Part shown: piece after piece, positions 1 to 7,890 of the stretch | Layout of the letters: every line of letters starts with the position of its first letter | How positions within the stretch are numbered: the first letter of the stretch is position 1 | Origin: an uncultured Clostridia bacterium | GTDB taxonomy: Bacteria; Bacillota; Clostridia; TANB77; CAG-508 | Reading direction: 5' to 3' | Length of the DNA stretch: 64,000 bases | Assembly (NCBI GenBank): GCA_934130935.1 | Contig: CAKOYQ010000002.1 | Coordinates: forward strand, 62,001 to 126,000 | The notes under the pieces: model-generated | What the model was told of the DNA's origin: nothing | Seen by the model: the letters and a program-made list of their open reading frames with translations, nothing else | Database searches by the model: none | Made by a program: the position numbers and the translations under genes

Positions 1-146
1 CTATGATTTCCACAATAAATCAATGGTTCTTTTTTATCTTTAGGTATATTTTCTGTACCTATAACCTTCACTCTATGTACTACTATAAAATACAAACGTA
101 TTGCAGTTCTAACAATCACTCTAATTATTTGTTTAAATATATTCAT
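1..146 (-). CDS. plsC: PlsC-like acyltransferase, N-terminal fragment
   Basis: The first 48 residues of a protein that runs off the left edge. Translation starts at an ATG at 146 behind a GAGG ribosome site, 14 bases after the stop of the ATPase gene, so the two are probably co-transcribed. The fragment has a basic, hydrophobic N-terminus, then VKVIGTENIP, and ends in IYCGNH. That is where 1-acylglycerol-3-phosphate acyltransferases carry the histidine of their HX4D catalytic motif. Such enzymes make phosphatidic acid at the inner face of the membrane. The family call rests on this short segment; the aspartate of the motif lies outside the window. Confidence 0.7.
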   Translation of the reverse strand, partial: MNIFKQIIRVIVRTAIRLYFIVVHRVKVIGTENIPKDKKEPLIYCGNH

Positions 147-160
147 TTATTACCTCTTTA

Positions 161-1000
161 TTATTCTTTATTTGGTATATATACATTTTTAGCTACTATA
201 TCCATTGAAATAACATTCATCGCAGTTAAATTTTCTATTTCTTTTCTAGCTTTTTCTTTAAATTCCTTCAAAACTTCTTGTATGTTATATCCATACATTA
301 CAGTAACTTCCATATATATGCTAGGACCGACTTCTGTACTTGTTGCTCTTGTCCTCACAACTTTATATATTGATGGCATTCTCTCTGCTATATATTCAAC
401 TATTTGTCTAAACACTGTGTCTGAAATTGTGAATTTTCCTAAATAACTAAAAGTTGGTCTTATAATAGTTTTTTCTGATATATATGGTTTTTGTCCTTTA
501 CCTTTTGACTTAAATATTTGAAGTGGATCTAATAAGTACCCAGAAAAATCTTTTTTTAGTTCAAATGTAGGTACTGGTATTACATGTTTTCCTTCTGTCA
601 TACGCATCTGCTTTGCTGTTTGTATTTCTTCTTCTGTTGCAACTTCATTTATATAAGTAGTATCAGATATCTCTGGTAATGCTAAATTTGCTGCAATTTT
701 TTGCACCATTCCATCTGATGTTCCTAATATCAAAATTTTTGATGGTTTATACTTTTTTAGTGCTTCTTCTATCGGTTTTTTTTCCGATTCTTCAAAAAAT
801 AATGCATGTTTTACTGTCTCTATTTTAGTTGGTGCTTTTTTTGCTGACTCTCCTGCAATTATTTTATTGTCTTTTATTAATAATCCATCATCTATTATAA
901 AATGTATTTCTTTTTCACTTGCTACCATTTGGGCTCTATAACTCTTTCCAGTTCCAGATGGTCCAACAAATGCATATACTTTTATTTTTTCGAATGACAT
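161..1000 (-). CDS. P-loop ATPase fused to an Asp23-like domain
   Basis: A 279-residue protein. The N-terminus has a Walker A motif, GPSGTGKS (residues 13-20), in a kinase-like P-loop fold. The last 90 or so residues (IYMEVTVMYG, then EVLKEFKEKARKEIE, then NVYIPN) resemble the Asp23/Gls24 envelope-stress domain, which also occurs as a separate gene at 13255. It starts at an ATG behind AAAAGGAG and lies just upstream of the plsC-like gene. The substrate is unknown. The arrangement suggests an ATP-dependent protein working at or near the membrane, but this is inference. The Asp23 assignment is by pattern of hydrophobic and charged residues rather than by a strict motif. Confidence 0.75.
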   Translation of the reverse strand: MSFEKIKVYAFVGPSGTGKSYRAQMVASEKEIHFIIDDGLLIKDNKIIAGESAKKAPTKIETVKHALFFEESEKKPIEEALKKYKPSKILILGTSDGMVQKIAANLALPEISDTTYINEVATEEEIQTAKQMRMTEGKHVIPVPTFELKKDFSGYLLDPLQIFKSKGKGQKPYISEKTIIRPTFSYLGKFTISDTVFRQIVEYIAERMPSIYKVVRTRATSTEVGPSIYMEVTVMYGYNIQEVLKEFKEKARKEIENLTAMNVISMDIVAKNVYIPNKE

Positions 1001-1057
1001 CTTTTTCTCCTTTTAATTATGAGATTCTATATTTTTTATATCGCTTATATCATGATA

Positions 1058-1079
1058 AAGGCACGACTATTCGTGCCTT
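1058..1079 (-). terminator. hairpin after the glycosyltransferase gene
   Basis: A perfect 9-bp stem (AAGGCACGA / TCGTGCCTT) with a 4-base loop, 28 bases after the glycosyltransferase stop codon. On the minus strand it is followed by TTTATC, a weak U-tract, so it is a modest intrinsic terminator. Confidence 0.6.
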
Positions 1080-1106
1080 ATATTTTAGGATATCCTAAAA
1101 TTTTAA

Positions 1107-2354
1107 TTAAATCTTCTCTGGTACCTCTTTAACTTCTGTAATCTTTATATCTCTAACATGATTTATCTTTTCCCATGTTGTTTCTCTTTTAAATAAGCAT
1201 TTAATATTAATTATTACCCATGTTCCCATAAACAATGGATAACATAACAATCCTTTCAACATAGGCTTTATTGGCTTTTTATCTAAAAACATTGCAAGTA
1301 ATGCTGTTCCGATTGGTAAAAATAATGTTGGAACTAGATATCTTAATATATTAATTACCAATTCTATATTTGTCATCGCTTGACCTGCATACATTGCACA
1401 ATTAATTATCAATAATGCCATTGTTATTATTAGCATTGGTGTTGTTCCTACAATATATAGAAAACCATCAAAATTCATTAAAGTTTTATGCTCTTTTACA
1501 CTGTCAAATAATTGCTTAGTATATTTCTTTATACATTGCATATGTCCTACTGTCCATCTACTTCTTTGTGACCATGATTGTTTAAATGATGTTGGTTGTT
1601 CATCATATACTATTGCATCTGTTGCCCAACCTAATTTTTTTCCTTTTATTATTCTTCTTAATGAAAATTCAATATCTTCTGTTAATGTTTCTGTTTCCCA
1701 TCCATTTGGTTTTACTACATCAAATTTTACCATAAATCCTGTTCCATTTAATAATGGTGATAATCCTATATTATATCTTGCTAAATGATATAATCTGTGC
1801 ATTGTCCAGTAGAATAATGCGTATCCTGCTGTTATCCAGTTATCTGTTGGATTTTTGATATCTCTATATCCTTGAACTACATCTTCTCCTTGACATAGTT
1901 TTTTGTTCATGTTTACTATAAAATCTTTGTCAACAATATTATCTGCATCAAATACGAAGAATGCATCATAATCTGCATTTTCTTTAATTTTTTGTTTTAA
2001 AAACCATTGTAATGCAAATCCTTTTGTTTTATGCTCTGGATCAAATCTTTCTAATACTATAGCTCCAGCATCTCTTGCTACTTTTGCAGTATTATCTGTA
2101 CAGTTATCTGCAATTACATATATATCATATAAATTTTTATCATATGTTTGATTTTTTAAACTCTCAATTAAATTTCTTACAACTGTTTCTTCATTATGTG
2201 CAGGTACTATTGCCATAAATTTATGATTTTTATTTATTATATATGGTTTATCTTTTAGTTTTATTAGTGAACATACACTTATTACAGTTTGATAACACCA
2301 ATATGCAGTTAAAATATAAACCAATACTTGCTTTAGTATATACAAATACTCCAT
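1107..2354 (-). CDS. membrane glycosyltransferase, family 2
   Basis: A 415-residue GT2 enzyme that would transfer a sugar from a nucleotide donor at the membrane. It has an N-terminal membrane segment (about 6-28). The catalytic GT-A domain follows, with PAHNEE (51-56), the metal-binding DAD (136-138), GTGFMVK (204-210), the TED base motif (225-227) and QRSRW (263-267). Several membrane segments lie between about 295 and 385. QxxRW is typical of processive polysaccharide synthases such as poly-N-acetylglucosamine or cellulose types, so it may make an extracellular or wall polysaccharide. The product cannot be told from sequence. It has its own promoter near 2475-2503 and a terminator at 1058. 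The ATG start has AGAGAGG upstream. Confidence 0.88.
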   Translation of the reverse strand: MEYLYILKQVLVYILTAYWCYQTVISVCSLIKLKDKPYIINKNHKFMAIVPAHNEETVVRNLIESLKNQTYDKNLYDIYVIADNCTDNTAKVARDAGAIVLERFDPEHKTKGFALQWFLKQKIKENADYDAFFVFDADNIVDKDFIVNMNKKLCQGEDVVQGYRDIKNPTDNWITAGYALFYWTMHRLYHLARYNIGLSPLLNGTGFMVKFDVVKPNGWETETLTEDIEFSLRRIIKGKKLGWATDAIVYDEQPTSFKQSWSQRSRWTVGHMQCIKKYTKQLFDSVKEHKTLMNFDGFLYIVGTTPMLIITMALLIINCAMYAGQAMTNIELVINILRYLVPTLFLPIGTALLAMFLDKKPIKPMLKGLLCYPLFMGTWVIINIKCLFKRETTWEKINHVRDIKITEVKEVPEKI

Positions 2355-2474
2355 TTCTTACCTCTCTCTTTTCCTTTATTTATCTCCATTTTTCATTTTT
2401 TGTATTCATTTTGTCTATACATATTTGTGAAACATTTATTGTTTCTTGATATATTATATTTTTCCACCTTTTAT

Positions 2475-2503
2475 ATTATACTATTAATTGCTTTTTTTTG
2501 CAA
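2475..2503 (-). promoter_or_regulatory. sigma-A promoter for the glycosyltransferase
   Basis: On the minus strand: -35 TTGCAA (2503-2498), a 17-base spacer, then a consensus -10 TATAAT (2480-2475). The leader of about 110 bases contains a small GAAACA/TGTTTC hairpin. Confidence 0.65.
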
Positions 2504-2564
2504 TATTTTTGGTAAAATTTATTAATTTTGTGAAACATTATCTTTTATAAATTTAAAATCATAA

Positions 2565-3077
2565 TTAATGATTATTTAACATTATTATATATTCATTAAT
2601 TTTTTTATTAGAAATTTCTTCAATAAATTTCTTAATCTTATTATAATCAAGATATTCACATTTTCCTTTTTTAGTATCCATAAATTTTTTTATACTATCT
2701 ATAAATTCAATTTTATAATCATTAATCAAGTTTGAATTTAAAATGTAAAAATCTTCATATAAACTTTTATTTTCATTTACTGATGTAACATATTCTTGTT
2801 TAAAATAATAATTATAAAAGAAATGATCAGTAACTAAATGCAAAAAATATCCTTTCCAAAAATCAGATAACATATCTACTTTTGAATCTTTAAAAAACAT
2901 ACCAAAATCTATATGTGAATTATGTTTATTCCATATTCCATAATGACTTATATTCTTATCTGTACTTAAATCTGGTGCTATTGTTCCATCAATAAAATCT
3001 TTATAATCTTTAATTTCATTTTTATTTTTTTTATAGTATTCATTAGCTACTGCTATATGTATTGTAAAGCTTGCCAT
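2565..3077 (-). CDS. small Zn-phospholipase-C-like hypothetical protein
   Basis: A 170-residue soluble protein starting at an ATG behind AGAAGGGG. It begins MASFTIHIAVANEYY, then IAPDLS, HYGIWNKHNSHIDFG and HLVTDHFFYNYYF. Regularly spaced His and Asp residues of this kind resemble the small zinc-dependent phospholipase-C-like hydrolases found in many Clostridia. Their substrates are mostly unknown, and I do not claim activity. It lies 21 bases after the ABC permease stop and is probably the last gene of that transcript. Confidence 0.55.
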   Translation of the reverse strand: MASFTIHIAVANEYYKKNKNEIKDYKDFIDGTIAPDLSTDKNISHYGIWNKHNSHIDFGMFFKDSKVDMLSDFWKGYFLHLVTDHFFYNYYFKQEYVTSVNENKSLYEDFYILNSNLINDYKIEFIDSIKKFMDTKKGKCEYLDYNKIKKFIEEISNKKINEYIIMLNNH

Positions 3078-3098
3078 TATTTTTCCCCTTCTAATATT

Positions 3099-4535
3099 TT
3101 ATATTATATCTCTTTTATTAAAGCTGTCATACATTGTTACAAGCATAAGGATTGCACAAACTCCCAAAACCCCAAGTGAAAATCCTAAAGATGTTGAAGT
3201 TGCAAAACTATCACTTCCATTTGCCATTAGTTGTATTGCACTTGTTGATTTATTAAATATTTTATCTGCTATGTCTAAATTATTAAATGGCACAAACCTT
3301 ATCCAATCTTTTTTTATAAATTGGTTTATAATTAACATAGCTATGCCCTCTCCCATATATAAAGCCATACTTAAGCTTACAGAAACACCTGTATTTCTTG
3401 TAATTGTTGAAAGCATTGCTGCAAATAATGCAAACATAACTACTGGTATCCCTTTTGCTAAATATAATTCTATGGTATATAATGTATTTCCAATTTGTTT
3501 TACCTCTCCATTTTTAGTATACAAATATATTGAACCTTTTTCTTGAAAAAATACATTTGCAACTATTGCACTTAATAATGCCATTATTACTATTACTACT
3601 GTTATGTAAAATAATATTGATAATAATTTTGCAGTAATTATCTTCCATCTTTTATTTGGCGTTAATGCCCAAAATTTAATTGTTCCTGAAGATATTTCTG
3701 ATGATATTGTTCCACCAGCTATTATTATTACAACTATTGATATTACCGCAACTATAAACATAGATGATAATGATTCAAATCTTATCTTATAATTGTCGTA
3801 TGAGCCTTGCTCTATTGGTTCTATATCGTGTTCTAATCTATATATGTCTATTATTATCATATCTTCTAGTTTTTTCTTCTCTTCAACTGTTAATACTTTT
3901 CCTGTATTTTGATTAATTCCAGTTCTTATACTTTTTTTACCTTGTTCAATCTCTTTGATTATGGTTGTTTTCCATGAACTTACATCATTATCTCCTGTCC
4001 CATATTTATCTTTTAGTTCTAATAGTAAATTTTCATCATCAAATTCTTGCTGTTCTATTTCCTGATTGTTTAATTTTTCTTGCAAAAATTGTTTTTGTAT
4101 TTGTACATATCCTGAATAGTTATCTTCTTTTAAGATATTTATAAACTTTTCTGCTTGATTATCATTTTTATTTTGTTTTAATTCCACTATTTTTTCCACA
4201 ATATCTTTTTTCCATGTATTGGCATACATATTTATATTATATTCTAAATATAACTCATATCTTTGTAATTGAGCTTGTAAATTTCTTCTGCTTTGCTCTT
4301 CTAAATCATCATTTTTTAATTCTTCCTTCAAATATTCTATTTCTTGTTTCAAGTATGCATTACTATTATCTTCTGCAACTACTACACCTTTATTTTTTTC
4401 ATCTAAATGTTGCGTAAATTTAGTAAGTGCAAGCACACCAACTAAAGATAAAAGTATGGCTATTAATAACACTTTTGTAGAGACTTTTTTCCATGTTTTT
4501 ATATTTTCATTTATAAACAATTTAAATATTTTCAT
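3099..4535 (-). CDS. ABC-2 type transporter permease
   Basis: A 478-residue membrane protein and partner of the ATPase just upstream. It has one N-terminal membrane segment (about 18-40 of the protein) and then a large Lys/Glu-rich, coiled extracytoplasmic region of roughly 190 residues. Five or so membrane helices in the C-terminal half include the IIIAGGTISSEISSGTIKFW segment typical of ABC-2 permeases. I chose the ATG at 4535 rather than one 27 bases upstream. The later ATG has a strong GGGGGAG site at proper spacing and begins 1 base after the ATPase stop, while the upstream ATG would overlap the ATPase gene. Cargo is unknown; the long external domain recalls bacteriocin, lantibiotic-immunity or antimicrobial-peptide exporters. 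Confidence 0.88.
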   Translation of the reverse strand: MKIFKLFINENIKTWKKVSTKVLLIAILLSLVGVLALTKFTQHLDEKNKGVVVAEDNSNAYLKQEIEYLKEELKNDDLEEQSRRNLQAQLQRYELYLEYNINMYANTWKKDIVEKIVELKQNKNDNQAEKFINILKEDNYSGYVQIQKQFLQEKLNNQEIEQQEFDDENLLLELKDKYGTGDNDVSSWKTTIIKEIEQGKKSIRTGINQNTGKVLTVEEKKKLEDMIIIDIYRLEHDIEPIEQGSYDNYKIRFESLSSMFIVAVISIVVIIIAGGTISSEISSGTIKFWALTPNKRWKIITAKLLSILFYITVVIVIMALLSAIVANVFFQEKGSIYLYTKNGEVKQIGNTLYTIELYLAKGIPVVMFALFAAMLSTITRNTGVSVSLSMALYMGEGIAMLIINQFIKKDWIRFVPFNNLDIADKIFNKSTSAIQLMANGSDSFATSTSLGFSLGVLGVCAILMLVTMYDSFNKRDII

Positions 4536-4536
4536 A

Positions 4537-5442
4537 CTATTCTCCCCCTTTTGTTGCATCAAAAAATATGTCTTCTAAATTATGTTCTTTTGGTATAACA
4601 GCTCTTATCTTTACATCTGCCATTGCCAATTCTTTTACAACTTCTGGCAAACTTTCTGTAGATATATTAATTTCTATACTATGTTCTTTCTTAGTTGCTT
4701 CTATCCCAAATCTTTCTTTTATTGTTTGAATTGACTTCTCAATATCCTCTACTCTTATATCTACAACTTCTATTTCATTTGTCTCATCAGACATGTCTTC
4801 AATTTTAACTATTTTTCCACTGTCTATAACAGCAACTTTATCACACATTAATTGCATTTCTGATAATATATGTGATGATACAAATACTGCAACATTTTCT
4901 TTATGTGCTATTTCTTTTAAAATATCTCTTAATTTTTTGATACCTGCTGGATCTAAGCCATTTGTTGGTTCATCTAATATTAAAACTTTTGGTTTATGTA
5001 GCAATGTCAATGCTAATCCTAGTCTTTGTTTCATTCCTAAAGAATATTTACTCACTTTTTCCTTTTTTCTATCTTTTAAGTCTACCATTCCTAAAACTTC
5101 ATTAACCCTTTGTTCATCTATATTTCTTATTCTTGCATGTAATCTTAAATTATCGATTCCAGACATATATTTATACATATCTGGATTTTCTACTATTGCC
5201 CCTATACATTCCATTGCCTTTTCAAATTGTTTTTTAACATCATATCCATTAACTTTTATTTCTCCAGAATCACTACTTATAAGCCTTAAAATCATTTTTA
5301 TAGTAGTAGTTTTTCCAGAACCATTTGGGCCCAAAAAACCATAAATTTCGCCCTCTTTTACTTCAAGACTAATATTATCAATTACTTTTCTTTTCCCATA
5401 TGTTTTATTAACATTTTTTAATTCTAATACTGTTTTTGCCAT
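4537..5442 (-). CDS. ABC transporter ATP-binding protein
   Basis: A 301-residue nucleotide-binding subunit that powers the permease encoded directly downstream (1-base gap). It shows Walker A GPNGSGKTT (38-46), signature YSLGMKQ (134-140), Walker B LILDEP (155-160) and a C-terminal regulatory extension of about 90 residues. The extension is the usual layout of CcmA/BcrA-type drug or peptide export ATPases. The SD is GAGGAGAAG before the ATG. Upstream, a small single-span protein is encoded in the same direction with a 14-base gap, so the three or four genes look like one operon. Confidence 0.93.
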   Translation of the reverse strand: MAKTVLELKNVNKTYGKRKVIDNISLEVKEGEIYGFLGPNGSGKTTTIKMILRLISSDSGEIKVNGYDVKKQFEKAMECIGAIVENPDMYKYMSGIDNLRLHARIRNIDEQRVNEVLGMVDLKDRKKEKVSKYSLGMKQRLGLALTLLHKPKVLILDEPTNGLDPAGIKKLRDILKEIAHKENVAVFVSSHILSEMQLMCDKVAVIDSGKIVKIEDMSDETNEIEVVDIRVEDIEKSIQTIKERFGIEATKKEHSIEINISTESLPEVVKELAMADVKIRAVIPKEHNLEDIFFDATKGGE

Positions 5443-5456
5443 TCTTCTCCTCCTCT

Positions 5457-6068
5457 CTAATATGTTATTAACTGATCATCATAATACATATTATCATTAT
5501 TATCAAATTGCATATTTGAATATACAACTTTCCATTGTCCATTATATTTTTGTAAAGTTATTTCATCTTTTGTTCCTGAAAGTATATCCTTTTTTTCTTT
5601 TTCTATATCATCTTCTATGTATTTATAATTCATTTCAACTGATGAATTAAACTGTACAGTTACTTGATTTCCTTCAAATTGATATCCCAATATTTTTGTC
5701 ATAATTCTTTTATTCCCAGTTTTTAGCTGATTCTCTGTATTATAACTTTTATTTAATTCATCAAATAAATATTTAGACTGCATTTCAATGCTTTCATCAT
5801 CTTTTATCATGTACTTCTCTAATTCCTCTTTTAATTGTTTCTTTAATTTCTCTTCATCTTCTTTTGATATCTTACCAGTAAATGTTTGCATATCTTCTGG
5901 TAATACCACATATTTATCTGTAAAAGCAATAAATTCCTCACATGCCTTTTTAATCTCTGGTTTATTTGCTTCCCTCTGCCTTTCTACACTTTTAAAGTAA
6001 ATTACTAACACTACCAATAATATTATTGTTAATAATAATCCTTTATTGATCTTTTTTAAAAATTTCAT
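5457..6068 (-). CDS. single-span membrane protein of unknown function
   Basis: A 203-residue protein not recognised as a family member. It has a lysine-rich start, one hydrophobic segment (about 10-26) and a hydrophilic, Glu/Lys-rich external region with YKYIEDD near the middle and YNGQWKVVYSN near the end. That ending resembles the NTF2-like or DUF4829-type extracytoplasmic domains of lipoproteins and anchors in Firmicutes. It is the first gene of the ABC exporter cluster and could be an accessory of it. Its strong SD (AGGAGGGAG) directly abuts a REP-like palindrome at 6086-6118. Confidence 0.7.
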   Translation of the reverse strand: MKFLKKINKGLLLTIILLVVLVIYFKSVERQREANKPEIKKACEEFIAFTDKYVVLPEDMQTFTGKISKEDEEKLKKQLKEELEKYMIKDDESIEMQSKYLFDELNKSYNTENQLKTGNKRIMTKILGYQFEGNQVTVQFNSSVEMNYKYIEDDIEKEKKDILSGTKDEITLQKYNGQWKVVYSNMQFDNNDNMYYDDQLITY

Positions 6069-6085
6069 TATCTTTTCTCCCTCCT

Positions 6086-6118
6086 AGGGCAATTTGGGGT
6101 CGGTTCCATTTTTGCCCT
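6086..6118 (+). repeat. REP-like palindrome, copy 1
   Basis: A 33-bp element with inverted ends AGGGCAA...TTGCCCT and the core TTTGGGGTCGGTTCC. The same unit recurs at 45008 and, inverted, at 52451; relatives lie at 31028 and 55159. Here it sits between the DUF4116 gene and the next gene, touching the latter's Shine-Dalgarno sequence. Confidence 0.8.
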
Positions 6119-6135
6119 ACATTAATTTAAAATTA

Positions 6136-6663
6136 CTACTTATTTAATACCTCTAATACATCATTATCTTTTTTTAAATTCGGACCCAAAAATTCATAGC
6201 AATTTTTATTTGCTTTCATAGCCACTAATCCTATTTCCTTATCTTCTCTAAGTCTGTTACTTGCATATTTTATTATAATTGGTTTATTATTCACAGCTTC
6301 CATTACAACTTCTTTATCATCCCTCATATTTTGTGAAGCAAAATATAGTATTTGGCCTGATACTTTTAGTCCAGCAATTAATAATTCTTTATCTTCTATA
6401 AGATCATCTTTTATATAGCAATATGTCCATCCTACTTTGCTAACAGAATCATATGCAACTTGTCGATCTCCTTTTAATCTATCACTTGCAAATTCCAATG
6501 CTTCTGGATTATTATGTATTGCCTCTAATACTATTTCTTTATCATCTCTTAGTTCTTCACTTGCAAACTCTAATAGTTCTCCTTCTTTTTTTACGTTTTC
6601 CATTACATATTCTCTATTATTTGAATTCTGTTTCATTTTTGTAATTTCAATTCTTTCAGGCAT
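6136..6663 (-). CDS. DUF4116 repeat protein
   Basis: A 175-residue soluble protein built of about three and a half tandem units of some 48 residues. Each contains a version of ALEFASDRLKGDRQV or ILYFASQNMRDDKEVVMEAV. This matches the DUF4116 repeat, an alpha-helical module found in bacterial and protist proteins with no known biochemical role. It begins at an ATG behind GAAAGGAG. Repeats of this kind usually mediate protein contacts; no catalytic residues are evident. It lies between gpr and the ABC cluster, with a palindromic terminator upstream, so it is probably separately transcribed. Confidence 0.75.
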   Translation of the reverse strand: MPERIEITKMKQNSNNREYVMENVKKEGELLEFASEELRDDKEIVLEAIHNNPEALEFASDRLKGDRQVAYDSVSKVGWTYCYIKDDLIEDKELLIAGLKVSGQILYFASQNMRDDKEVVMEAVNNKPIIIKYASNRLREDKEIGLVAMKANKNCYEFLGPNLKKDNDVLEVLNK

Positions 6664-6728
6664 TTTTTTCTCCTTTCACTAATTAGTAGTAATACATTAT
6701 TATTTTTCAAGTCAACTAGTACAAATAT

Positions 6729-6750
6729 AGACCATATATTTATATGGTCT
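6729..6750 (-). terminator. perfect palindrome after gpr
   Basis: AGACCATATA/TATATGGTCT forms a 10-bp perfect stem with a TT centre, 72 bases beyond the gpr stop codon, followed on the minus strand by ATATTTGT. It probably ends the gpr transcript. Confidence 0.55.
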
Positions 6751-6821
6751 AATTATAACATTGTATTGTAATTTTTACTATATTTTTTTATTAATTATTT
6801 CTTAATTACATTAATTTTTCT

Positions 6822-7754
6822 TTAAATAGCAAAATTTATCCCTCTTGCAACTATGTCTTTCATATTCTCAATCAAATCATCAATTTCTTTAGGTGTTACA
6901 ATCATATTATATTCCCCAACATTTAAAGCTTCTTTTACTTCCTCATATTTGTCATTTTGTTGTAATTTATTTAAAAAATCATTTGATTCTGCTTTTTCTT
7001 GTAATCTATCAATAAAAATATCAATTCCATCTGACACAAGTGTTGCAAGTTCAACAACTGTAGGAATTCCAATGGCTATAACAGGAACTCCTAGAGTTTT
7101 TTTACTTATTTCCTGTCTTGTATTCCCAACACCTGCTCCTGGTACAATTCCTGTATCTGAAATTTGAATTGTACTACTTATTCTCTCAATACTTCTTGAA
7201 GCCAATGCATCAATTACTATTAACAATTTAGGATGAATATTATCTACTATCCCTTTTAGTATCTCGACTGTTTCAATTCCCGTCGTTCCAAGAACACCTG
7301 GTGAAATTGCACTAACAGGTCTTGCCCCTTCTTCTATATATTGTGGTAAATATTTTATTATGTGTCTTGTTACATCTATCTCATTTATTACTTTTGGTCC
7401 AAGTGAATCTGGAGTTACATAAATATTTCCAAGGCCTACTATCAATACATCTTCTTGTTTATTAGTATGAAGGTCTAATATCTTTTTTAGTTCCTCTGAT
7501 AAAACTTGTGATGTTTTTTGAATCTCATCTTCTCCTGCCAATTTTAATTTTTTTACATCTACTGTTACATAATTTCCTATTGGCTTACCTAATGCTTTTT
7601 CTCCATTTATATCTGTAATCTTTACTCTTGATACCTTTAAATTATTGTCAATCTCTTCTTCTGTGCTTTCTACTCCATCTATTTTTTGCAATTTATTTAT
7701 TTTTTGATATATATCTCTTCTTTCAAGTGCTAGGTCTGTTCTAAAATTATACAT
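6822..7754 (-). CDS. gpr: spore germination protease GPR
   Basis: A 310-residue aspartic-type endopeptidase that degrades small acid-soluble spore proteins during germination. It is made as a zymogen in the forespore and activated by removal of a short N-terminal propeptide. The propeptide region here is very short: TDLALE, at residues 6-11, matches the segment following the processing site. The family core is clear, with VGLGNIYVTPDSLGP, ISPGVLGTTGIET, VIDALASRS and PGAGVGN. The length is a little under the typical 340-370 residues. The ATG has AAGGAGG. A forespore-type promoter lies about 65-95 bases upstream. Its presence says the organism makes true endospores. Confidence 0.95.
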   Translation of the reverse strand: MYNFRTDLALERRDIYQKINKLQKIDGVESTEEEIDNNLKVSRVKITDINGEKALGKPIGNYVTVDVKKLKLAGEDEIQKTSQVLSEELKKILDLHTNKQEDVLIVGLGNIYVTPDSLGPKVINEIDVTRHIIKYLPQYIEEGARPVSAISPGVLGTTGIETVEILKGIVDNIHPKLLIVIDALASRSIERISSTIQISDTGIVPGAGVGNTRQEISKKTLGVPVIAIGIPTVVELATLVSDGIDIFIDRLQEKAESNDFLNKLQQNDKYEEVKEALNVGEYNMIVTPKEIDDLIENMKDIVARGINFAI

Positions 7755-7818
7755 AAAACCTCCTTAAAATACTTTTTTGACGTTTTTGTTTATTTGATAT
7801 ACAAAAACTCCTTTTTAT

Positions 7819-7847
7819 TAGTATTTCAAAGTTTTATATTATTATTC
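7819..7847 (-). promoter_or_regulatory. putative forespore (sigma-F/G) promoter of gpr
   Basis: On the minus strand: -35-like GAATA (7847-7843), exactly 17 bases, then AATACTA (7825-7819). The same motif and spacing occur before spoVAC and ytxC. In Bacillus, gpr is transcribed by sigma-F and sigma-G, whose -10 boxes look like this. Confidence 0.55.
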
Positions 7848-7890
7848 AAATCATAGCTTTGAAACTATTATGTACACATTGTTTCCAAAT

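Noticed and set aside
3102..3130. Palindromic ends suggesting an IS element around the ABC transporter
   Set aside because: No transposase frame or matching inverted ends were found; gene spacing and composition are ordinary.
4793..5344. A 183-codon open frame on the plus strand opposite the ABC ATPase gene
   Set aside because: It is the complement of a clear ATPase gene, has no ribosome site and encodes a hydrophobic, low-complexity sequence typical of antisense frames in AT-rich DNA.
7819..7880. Intrinsic terminator after fhs (CTTTGAAA/TTTCAAAG stem)
   Set aside because: The loop is about 25 bases, no T-run follows and the stretch overlaps the gpr promoter, so support is poor.
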